From Bacteroidia bacterium (GTDB taxonomy: Bacteria > Bacteroidota > Bacteroidia > NS11-12g > UBA955): a stretch of DNA of 5,843 bases. Below the pieces are notes generated by a model. That model searched no databases. It was not told the origin of the DNA and worked only from the letters and a program-made list of their open reading frames with translations. Location: NCBI GenBank assembly GCA_014376345.1, contig JACMRS010000201.1, positions 1-5,843 of the forward strand. Direction: 5' to 3'. The position numbers and the translations under genes are program-made. Shown piece by piece: positions 1 to 5,406 of this stretch (position 1 is its first letter; every line of letters begins with the position of its first letter).

Positions 1-892
1 AGCCACCAAAATTCAGACTTTCATAAGCCCAGTATCCACCCATTATTATTCCGGTTCCGAGAACCATTACAGCGATAAGTGTCCATGGTAAAGCCGGTGT
101 TATCCACTCTTTATATTTTTTGGTCCACAAGCCGGCAAAGGCATAAGCGAAAGGAACAATGACGCAGGCAAACCCGAAGAAAAGGGTAGGAGGGTGAATT
201 ACCATCCAGTAGTTTTGTAATAATGGGTTCAATCCGTTGCCATCTTTAACAGCTTTTAAATAATGGGCAGGACCACCAAGCATTTCAATAACCGGAATGC
301 GCAGAAAATCCGGCTGATGTTCACGTAAAAGCTGAAAAGGACTACTTCCTAAATGGTAAGTGTTGAGGTGAAGATTGCCGAGAATATGAATTGAAGACAG
401 ATCGTTAGGTATGATTTCGTGCCAGGCAGGAATATAAATATCAATGCCAATCAGCATACTTCCCAGTACAACTTGCGCCAGAGAAACTATCGCCATTACT
501 GGTGCTTCCCAGCTTTTTGCTTTTACAAGAAGAATACAACCAAGTACGGCATGCCAAAACATCCAAAGCAGAAAACTTCCTTCCTGACCTTCCCAAAAAC
601 AGGAGATCATGTATTGTGTAGGAAGTGTATTTGAAGAATGCTGCCACGCATATTGATATTCGTAATAATGGCTGTGAATTATTGTAAAAAGTGTAATGAA
701 TATTGTAAGAACAGCTAATGCCTGAATAATAAATCCAATTCTTGCAAGTTTAAGCCAGCCTTGCATAGGATGTCTAACTGCGCGGGTATAACAGATTGCA
801 GCAAACAAGGCACCGAACACCGATATAATAACGGCGAAATGGCCGAGATTGCCCACCATCAGATGTTCATTTAAAAACTTTATTGTTTGCAT
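1..892 (-). CDS. ccmF: Cytochrome c haem lyase subunit CcmF, N-terminal part (cut by window edge)
   Basis: CcmF is the integral membrane core of the haem ligation complex: it takes haem from CcmE and attaches it to apocytochrome c on the outer face of the cytoplasmic membrane. The first 297 codons are visible. They are strongly hydrophobic with several membrane helices. Family landmarks are W-EGQEGS-FLLW at residues 100-110, HSSNTLP at 85-91, LNPLLQ at 221-226, the IHPPTLFFGFA segment at 232-242 (H233 is a likely haem ligand by family knowledge), and the start of the WWD motif, GGYWAYESLNFGG, at 285-297, where the window ends. The region between residues 150 and 220 is longer than in proteobacterial CcmF. 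The ATG at 892 was chosen because it is the first start after the ccmE stop (28-base gap) and leads straight into a typical N-terminus (NEHLMVGNLGHFAV). It is the fourth ccm gene in the operon. The rest of the gene lies beyond the left edge, so intactness cannot be judged. Confidence 0.95.
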   Translation of the reverse strand, partial: MQTIKFLNEHLMVGNLGHFAVIISVFGALFAAICYTRAVRHPMQGWLKLARIGFIIQALAVLTIFITLFTIIHSHYYEYQYAWQHSSNTLPTQYMISCFWEGQEGSFLLWMFWHAVLGCILLVKAKSWEAPVMAIVSLAQVVLGSMLIGIDIYIPAWHEIIPNDLSSIHILGNLHLNTYHLGSSPFQLLREHQPDFLRIPVIEMLGGPAHYLKAVKDGNGLNPLLQNYWMVIHPPTLFFGFACVIVPFAYAFAGLWTKKYKEWITPALPWTLIAVMVLGTGIIMGGYWAYESLNFGG

Positions 893-920
893 GGCAAATT
901 AAATAAAACGATAATTAAGG

Positions 921-1325
921 TTAATTTGAAGCAGTTTGAGCACCTTTACTCTCATACTTTGAAGGACATTTTTTAAGAATGTCAGTAGCCAGAAAATGAT
1001 CTCCTTTACTTTTTCCAACAACCACAATACGGTCTGTTCTTTCCAGATCCTGAGGCTTTGCTTCAAGATAAACGATTTTTCTAACTTCACCCAGAGAGTC
1101 TGAAGCATAAAAAGAAAAATAATTAGGATCTACTTGTGGATTGTATACCATTTCTTTATCCCTGTCGAGTCTGCAAACAATATGGTATTCTTTTTTAGAG
1201 TTTACTTTTGCCAGACTGTCAGCGCCACCGAAAGTTACGTATTCGCTTGTATCTCCATATAATGAAAGAATGATCATTAGTGCAACGCTGAGAGATACCA
1301 ATATAATAATGTGAACCGGTTTCAT
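921..1325 (-). CDS. ccmE: Cytochrome c maturation haem chaperone CcmE, CxxxY variant
   Basis: CcmE is a membrane-anchored periplasmic protein that binds haem covalently and carries it from CcmC to CcmF. This 134-residue protein has one N-terminal membrane anchor (about residues 5-22) followed by a small beta-barrel (OB-fold) domain. Visible family marks are the stretch KVNSKKEYHIVCRL (40-53), VYLEAKPQDLERTDRIVVVG (85-104, close to the usual V-Y-x-G-x-x-P-D-x-F-x-x-G-x-x-V-V-x-G block) and GDHFLATDILKKC (108-120). Where E. coli CcmE has the haem-binding HxxxY (H130), this protein reads C120-PSK-Y124. A CxxxY motif is known from CcmE of some archaea and sulfate reducers. The length is slightly below the E. 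coli protein, with a short tail after the motif. The start overlaps the ccmD stop (ATGA, 1322-1325), which implies translational coupling. Confidence 0.92.
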   Translation of the reverse strand: MKPVHIIILVSLSVALMIILSLYGDTSEYVTFGGADSLAKVNSKKEYHIVCRLDRDKEMVYNPQVDPNYFSFYASDSLGEVRKIVYLEAKPQDLERTDRIVVVGKSKGDHFLATDILKKCPSKYESKGAQTASN

Positions 1326-1531
1326 GAATTGTTTTGTTTTTCTAAGTTGCTCAGTTTTCTGTCAATACGAATTAGGCAGATAACGATTCCGATAAATATA
1401 ACAGCAATAACAGATATTACCACATATATTTTCCCCGACTGACGAAAAAGACTTTCAGTGCCAGGGGCTTGCGCAAAAATATTATTTGCTGATAAAATGG
1501 CTGATAACATCAGCATCAGAATTTTTTTCAT
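1322..1531 (-). CDS. ccmD: CcmD-family small membrane protein with signal-peptide-like N-terminus
   Basis: This 69-residue protein sits between ccmC and ccmE, where CcmD is expected. CcmD stabilises the CcmC-haem-CcmE complex. Residues 1-20 look like a signal peptide (MKK, hydrophobic core, IFA followed by QAP, probable cleavage after A20). Residues about 35-55 are a membrane helix (IYVVISVIAVIFIGIVICLI) followed by the basic segment RIDRKLSNLEK. If the signal is cleaved, the mature protein has its N-terminus outside and its C-terminus inside, the topology known for CcmD. The ATG start at 1531 lies 50 bases inside ccmC; M6 and M8 are possible later starts but would break the signal peptide. 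The stop overlaps the ccmE start by 4 bases. Identification rests on size, topology, the RxDRKxxxLE tail typical of Bacteroidota CcmD-family proteins, and position. Confidence 0.8.
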   Translation of the reverse strand: MKKILMLMLSAILSANNIFAQAPGTESLFRQSGKIYVVISVIAVIFIGIVICLIRIDRKLSNLEKQNNS

Positions 1532-2189
1532 CCTTTTGGAATTTTAAAGTTTTATAGCGGATAAACAGATTTCCTATCCATAAAAATAATAGTGACCAGC
1601 CAATGATAGCCGGATAAAATACGAAACGCATATTGTTGTTTAGGTCATATTTGTTAAATCCTACAGTATCACCACTTCCGGGATGCATGGAAAATTCTGC
1701 AAGACGGGGCATAATTACAATTAGAGCGATAAATAGGGGATATACAAATACATTATAAACAGCTGAAATTCGTCCAACCTGTTCTTTATTTGAAATAGAT
1801 TTTCTTAAAAGAACATAGCCAATATAAATAATCATGCCAATTGCCACTCCATTAAGTTTAGGATCATTTGTCCAGGGTTTACCCCAGGTAGAATTGGCCC
1901 AGATCATTCCTGTAAGTACGCCTAAAGTTCCCATAACTATAGAAACGTAAGTGAGCTGTGAAGCAACAATGTCATATTTGCGCAAAGGGTTTACAAGGTA
2001 CATAATGCTGTAGATCATAGCAGCCAAAAGAAGACCAATCATTCCGAACCAAAGTGGAACGTGGTAAAACAGATTTCTGATCGTTTCATCAAGCATACCC
2101 ACATCACCGGGAACGCGGATAAGTAAGCCGTAAATCAAAGCGTAAAGCACTAGTAACGCTCCTGAAATTTTCCACCACATTTTTTTCAT
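1482..2189 (-). CDS. ccmC: Haem transfer membrane protein CcmC (CcmC/CcsA family)
   Basis: CcmC binds haem at the outer face of the membrane and drives its covalent attachment to CcmE. The protein is 235 residues from the ATG at 2189, with about six membrane helices (roughly 7-23, 46-64, 76-94, 113-128, 146-161, 190-210). Candidate axial haem ligands are H43 (in LFYHVPLW) and H169 (in FSMHPGSGD). The WWD segment reads GMIWANSTWGKPWTNDPKLN (94-113), keeping W97, W102, W106 and D109 but differing from the proteobacterial TWGTWWVWD form. The conserved block NNMRFVFYPAIIGW (184-197) precedes the last helix. A GTG at 2198 in the same frame would add three residues, but ATG at 2189 gives a normal MKKMWWK start, and the -7 box at 2201-2208 leaves almost no leader for the earlier start. 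It is the first gene of the ccm operon and overlaps ccmD by 50 bases. No ccmA or ccmB lies upstream. Confidence 0.94.
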   Translation of the reverse strand: MKKMWWKISGALLVLYALIYGLLIRVPGDVGMLDETIRNLFYHVPLWFGMIGLLLAAMIYSIMYLVNPLRKYDIVASQLTYVSIVMGTLGVLTGMIWANSTWGKPWTNDPKLNGVAIGMIIYIGYVLLRKSISNKEQVGRISAVYNVFVYPLFIALIVIMPRLAEFSMHPGSGDTVGFNKYDLNNNMRFVFYPAIIGWSLLFLWIGNLFIRYKTLKFQKDEKNSDADVISHFISK

Positions 2190-2200
2190 TAGAAACACTG

Positions 2201-2208
2201 CAAATGTA
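2201..2208 (-). promoter_or_regulatory. Candidate -7 promoter box (TACATTTG) for the ccm operon
   Basis: On the minus strand the bases read TACATTTG, an exact match to the Bacteroidota -7 consensus TAnnTTTG. It ends 11 bases before the ccmC ATG at 2189, so transcription would begin within a few bases of the start codon (nearly leaderless mRNA). I see no good -33 TTTG at the usual 17-23 base distance, so this is a candidate only. Confidence 0.45.
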
Positions 2209-2244
2209 AGGAATATTGATCTCAGTTTTTTGATAAAAAAGCAC

Positions 2245-2252
2245 CAAATTTA
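2245..2252 (-). promoter_or_regulatory. Second candidate -7 box (TAAATTTG) upstream of ccmC
   Basis: The minus strand reads TAAATTTG, a second exact TAnnTTTG match, 55 bases before the ccmC ATG. It also lacks an obvious -33 TTTG. It could be an alternative promoter with a leader of roughly 50 bases, or a chance match in AT-rich DNA. Confidence 0.3.
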
Positions 2253-2319
2253 TTTTCTTTTTAAGTACCGATTGCAGGTTATTTATCAGAACCATAATTC
2301 AATACAAAATATCAGAGCA

Positions 2320-2352
2320 AAAAGAAACCGCCTTAAAAAAGCGGTTTCTTTT
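2320..2352 (-). terminator. Rho-independent terminator after the M43 protease gene
   Basis: A perfect 12-base inverted repeat: 2320-2331 (AAAAGAAACCGC) pairs with 2341-2352 (GCGGTTTCTTTT), separated by a 9-base loop. Read on the minus strand, the hairpin begins 25 bases after the protease stop codon and its descending arm ends in a run of U, as expected for an intrinsic terminator. It separates the protease transcript from the ccm operon downstream. Confidence 0.85.
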
Positions 2353-2377
2353 AATATTAAAATAAAAAATGAAAAAT

Positions 2378-4498
2378 CTATTCGTTAACTAAAAGCTTTT
2401 GAGTGGAGCTTACACCGTTTTCATTTACTGTAATAAAGTACATTCCTGCGCCTAATCCTTCAAGTGAAAGATTATTTAACTCAAGAACATCGCTTGTTGT
2501 AGCACCATTATAAAGTGTTTTAACCTGTTTGCCGGTAATGTCTGTCAGGATTATGCTTACAGGGCTTTGAGTTTTTGCCGGAGTGTAGGCAAGATTAACC
2601 GAGCCCGTTGCAGGGTTTGGATAAATAACAACTGAATTGGTTCCAGCATTTACGCTTGAAACACCCAGACCGTATCCGATATTTACGTTATCAAGGTAAA
2701 TGTTATTTCCGCCATTGCTGGTGAATTCAAATTTGATTCTGACATTATTTCTGTTAGCACCTGAAATACTTGAAAGATTTACGCTGACACCTTTCCATGA
2801 TGCAATTTCTACCGGTACAAAACTTACGTTTGGAAGTTTAGAATAACCGGAAGTTGTTGAAAGATTATTTCCAGATTGTACCCAACGAGACTGCCAGGTT
2901 GCGCCGCAATCTGTAGATGAATAAACACGAAGCTGATCGCTTGTGCCTACACCCGCTTGTCCAAGAACATCTCTTTGCATAAATGAATAGTAAAAAGATA
3001 AAACAGGAGAAGCATTACTAAGGCTTACTGTTGGTGAAATAAGGTTATAAATATTGTCTCTGAAAGCACCGTAGTTAGGAACCATCAATGAAGTATTACC
3101 ACTAACTGATGCTTTTGTAGTTTGAGTCCAGTTAAAAAGATTATTGCTGTTCCACTGCCAATTGTGAATTAAATACTGACCGTTTTCAAAATCTTCATAA
3201 AGAAAATTAGGAGCAGAAGCTGCTGAAGGTAATACAGTAATATAATCTTTAATAGTAACAGTATCAATACCTTTAGAACCTGTTGTAATAAGCGTTACAT
3301 CATAAGTGCCAGGTTCAGCATAATTAACTGAAGGGTTGGCAGATGTTGATGTTTCAGGAGTACCACCTTCAAAATGCCATTCGTAAGTTAAGGTGCCTGA
3401 TGCATTATAAGAAAGGTTATTGTATGTAACCGAATTGCCGGCACATGCAGTATTTGTATTTGATTTAAAGAAAGCAACCGGTGCGCAGTTTGGTGTAACT
3501 ATAGTGGCTGTGCCTGTAGCTGCTAAGTTTGAAGGTGAATAAAGTGCAAAACGGTATTTTTCAATATTTGCAAGCATTCTGGTTTTTTGTCCTAAAGTAA
3601 ACATATTTAAACAAACACCATCTGAATAATCCATGTAATTTTCATACTGATCCGGTAAATCAGGATTGTCGTTATGACAGGTATTAACCTGAGATGGAAG
3701 ACATGCGCCATAGCTGGCCTGCATTACAGGAGGCGTATCGTCAACTTTATCACCACCTTTACAGCTATCCTGAAAAGTGTGAAAAAGGCTTAACCAGTGA
3801 CCAGCCTCGTGTGTCAATGTACGTCCTGCGCTTCTTTGACCTAATCCGCTTGAAGCAGTTCCTATAGTTCCAATTACATCAGATCTAATAATTACACCGT
3901 CTGTGCGGTAATCTCCAGAGAATGGAAACTGAGCATAACCCAGAATAATACCACCACCCGGGATATCTGCACTGTTGATAGATTTTACTACCCAGATATT
4001 AAAATATTTATCTGATGGCCATACACTCAAATTTTTAATAGCATTGTTAGCATTGTCTGTCAAATTGCTTTGCATTCTTACAATACCTTCACTGCAATTG
4101 CCATTAGGATCTTTAGTTGCAAGTCTGAATTCAATATTGCAATCTGCAGCAACACCTTTAAAAATTGGTCTTGTTTTGTTTGTGTCTGCATTTTGTCTCC
4201 TGAAATCAAGATTCAGAATGCGGAGCTGATCCAGAATCTGAGCTCTGGAAATGTTTTCACTGCCTCCATTGTGGAAAACATGGAAAACTACCGGTATGAT
4301 AATAGTAGCTGCCCTTTTAGTCGAAGGATGAAAATGCTCTGCAAATTCATTAAATTCTATTTCCCTTTGTTTAACTGTAGGATCAGCAAGCTTTTGCTGG
4401 TTATAATAATAGTCTGTTGCGCAGGGTGTATTTTGCTGAGCATAAGACGAAAGTCCAAAACTGCTGAGAAGAGTGAAAAGTATGTAACGTTTTTTCAT
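2378..4498 (-). CDS. Secreted M43 (pappalysin/cytophagalysin) zinc metalloprotease with PKD and T9SS sorting domains
   Basis: A 706-residue extracellular zinc endopeptidase. Order of parts: signal peptide 1-20 (MKKRYILF..SSYA, cleavage before QQ); short prodomain-like segment to about 62; catalytic domain about 63-322; PKD domain about 338-424 (with YEWHFEGG at 372-379 and a PGTYDVTL strand); beta-sandwich (MAM-like or jelly-roll) domain about 433-609; Por/T9SS C-terminal sorting domain about 620-706 (VVIYPNPATG start, GMYFITV near the end, KLLVNE finish). The active site is HEAGHWLSLFH, with zinc ligands H230, H234 and H240, general base E231, and the Met-turn M289 in YENYMDYSDG. The D250-KVDDTPP segment and cysteines 246, 266, 274 and 296 fit the M43B family, which is disulfide-bonded and calcium-binding. 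The start is the ATG at 4498, because it opens the signal peptide; an in-frame TTG at 4582 would add 28 residues without improving the signal. Its substrate cannot be told from sequence. It is a monocistronic unit with its own terminator, and nothing links it to the neighbouring ccm genes. Confidence 0.93.
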   Translation of the reverse strand: MKKRYILFTLLSSFGLSSYAQQNTPCATDYYYNQQKLADPTVKQREIEFNEFAEHFHPSTKRAATIIIPVVFHVFHNGGSENISRAQILDQLRILNLDFRRQNADTNKTRPIFKGVAADCNIEFRLATKDPNGNCSEGIVRMQSNLTDNANNAIKNLSVWPSDKYFNIWVVKSINSADIPGGGIILGYAQFPFSGDYRTDGVIIRSDVIGTIGTASSGLGQRSAGRTLTHEAGHWLSLFHTFQDSCKGGDKVDDTPPVMQASYGACLPSQVNTCHNDNPDLPDQYENYMDYSDGVCLNMFTLGQKTRMLANIEKYRFALYSPSNLAATGTATIVTPNCAPVAFFKSNTNTACAGNSVTYNNLSYNASGTLTYEWHFEGGTPETSTSANPSVNYAEPGTYDVTLITTGSKGIDTVTIKDYITVLPSAASAPNFLYEDFENGQYLIHNWQWNSNNLFNWTQTTKASVSGNTSLMVPNYGAFRDNIYNLISPTVSLSNASPVLSFYYSFMQRDVLGQAGVGTSDQLRVYSSTDCGATWQSRWVQSGNNLSTTSGYSKLPNVSFVPVEIASWKGVSVNLSSISGANRNNVRIKFEFTSNGGNNIYLDNVNIGYGLGVSSVNAGTNSVVIYPNPATGSVNLAYTPAKTQSPVSIILTDITGKQVKTLYNGATTSDVLELNNLSLEGLGAGMYFITVNENGVSSTQKLLVNE

Positions 4499-4653
4499 GA
4501 TTGTCCGAAATATTGTAACTGCAATATTAAATAAAAGAAAACAATTTTTAGCATTGATTTTACTAACGGGCGGATTCGGCAAAAGAATGGGACTTTTGAA
4601 GTCAGGTATAGGTTTAAACGGTTTTAATAAACTTTAATTAGCGCCACTTATTT

Positions 4654-4688
4654 CAAATATAAGGAATTTTTAACAGAAACAGGACAAA
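4654..4688 (-). promoter_or_regulatory. Candidate Bacteroidota-type promoter for the M43 protease gene
   Basis: The minus strand has TATATTTG at 4661-4654, an exact TAnnTTTG -7 box, with TTTG at 4688-4685 as a -33 element. The spacing is 23 bases, at the long end of the reported range. A start near 4648 would give a 5' leader of about 150 bases before the ATG at 4498. No other exact -7 match lies closer to that ATG. Confidence 0.4.
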
Positions 4689-4740
4689 ACAGAGCATTAG
4701 GATATTAAATAATTTATGAGGGTGCTCCGGGGAATATTTT

Positions 4741-4748
4741 TACCTTTG
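4741..4748 (+). promoter_or_regulatory. -7 promoter box (TACCTTTG) directly before the DedA gene
   Basis: TACCTTTG matches the Bacteroidota -7 consensus TAnnTTTG exactly and ends only 4 bases before the ATG at 4753. Transcription starting a few bases downstream would begin at or next to the start codon, giving a leaderless or nearly leaderless mRNA. The -33 region is weak: TTATG at 4714-4718 lies 22 bases upstream. There is no Shine-Dalgarno sequence, which fits this reading. Confidence 0.6.
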
Positions 4749-4752
4749 CGGC

Positions 4753-5406
4753 ATGGAATTACTCAGGGAATTTTTACACTTCTTTACACATCTCGATGAA
4801 AATCTGAAACAATGGATACTCGATTATCCGGTTTGGATCTACGGAATCCTGTTCCTGATTGTATTTACTGAAACTGGACTCGTATTAATGCCTTTCCTTC
4901 CAGGTGACAGTCTTTTATTCGCCGCCGGTGCACTTGCGGCTGCCGGTACAGGATTGAATATCTGGATAGTTATTCCTCTGCTCATTACTGCAGCATTGAT
5001 GGGTGACAATGTCAATTATTTTATTGGAAGGTATTTCGGAACAAGAATTAAACAGCGGGAAAAGCTGCTTTTCCTGAAAAGGTCGCATATTGAAAAAACA
5101 GAGTCTTTCTTTCTTAAATACGGAGGTAAAACCATCATTATGGCAAGGTTTGTCCCGATTGTGCGCACTGTTGCACCATTTATAGCCGGAGCAGGAAGCA
5201 TGAACTACAAAAATTATATCTTGTATTGTATTGCCGGAGCAATTCTTTGGGTAGTTGGCATTACCATGCTTGGATACTTATTAGCCGGTTTTTTTGAAAA
5301 GCTGGGAATCAGTTTCGAAATCATCGTGTTTGCTATTATCGGATTGTCTTTATTGCCAATCATTATTGGTGCAGTGAAAGCAAAAATGCAAAAACCTGTT
5401 GCCTGA
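4753..5406 (+). CDS. DedA-family (SNARE-associated/VTT domain) membrane protein
   Basis: A 217-residue inner-membrane protein of the DedA family (Pfam PF09335), whose members include proton-dependent transporters; some recycle undecaprenyl phosphate across the membrane for cell-wall synthesis. Family motifs are all present: FTETGLVLMPFLPGDSLLFAAG (38-59), GDNVNYFIGRYFG (84-96), KYGGKTIIMARFVPIVRT (122-139) and APFIAGAGSM (141-150). E40, D52, R132 and R138 line up with the acidic and arginine residues needed for function in E. coli YqjA and YghB (E39, D51, R130, R136). Further membrane helices are seen at about 156-180 and 188-208, with a short basic tail. The length is normal for the family. 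The start is the ATG at 4753, just after a -7 box. The stop overlaps the aroE start (TGATG). The exact substrate is inferred from the family, not from sequence. Confidence 0.93.
   Translation: MELLREFLHFFTHLDENLKQWILDYPVWIYGILFLIVFTETGLVLMPFLPGDSLLFAAGALAAAGTGLNIWIVIPLLITAALMGDNVNYFIGRYFGTRIKQREKLLFLKRSHIEKTESFFLKYGGKTIIMARFVPIVRTVAPFIAGAGSMNYKNYILYCIAGAILWVVGITMLGYLLAGFFEKLGISFEIIVFAIIGLSLLPIIIGAVKAKMQKPVA

Larger units (their letters stand above)
4499..4752. other. Divergent intergenic region between the protease and DedA genes
   Basis: This 254-base AT-rich stretch separates two genes read away from each other. It holds one candidate promoter for each direction: 4654-4688 on the minus strand and the -7 box at 4741-4748 on the plus strand. 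Bases 4499-4648 would be the untranslated leader of the protease mRNA. I see no convincing riboswitch, small RNA or strong operator in it; short palindromes (4591-4603, 4612-4619) are too small to interpret. Confidence 0.6.

Noticed and set aside
2190..2198. GTG start at 2198 for ccmC
   Set aside because: It adds only three residues, lies almost on the likely transcription start, and a normal ATG with MKK follows at 2189.
2320..2352. Inverted repeat read as a mobile element end or attachment site
   Set aside because: Position 25 bases after a stop codon, the G+C-rich stem base next to the loop and the terminal U-run fit an intrinsic terminator; no target duplication or transposase is present.
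4070..4534. A 154-codon open frame on the plus strand opposite the protease signal and catalytic region
   Set aside because: It is antisense to well-supported codons of the M43 domain, has no recognisable domain, and its composition looks like a shadow frame.
4499..4582. N-terminal extension of the protease from an in-frame TTG at 4582
   Set aside because: The added 28 residues precede a perfect signal peptide that starts with ATG at 4498, and the start would be a rare TTG.
4591..4619. Small palindromes GACTT-TTG-AAGTC (4591-4603) and GTTTAAAC (4612-4619) as an operator
   Set aside because: They are short, AT-rich, not repeated elsewhere in the window, and lie inside the presumed leader and not at a promoter; chance explains them.
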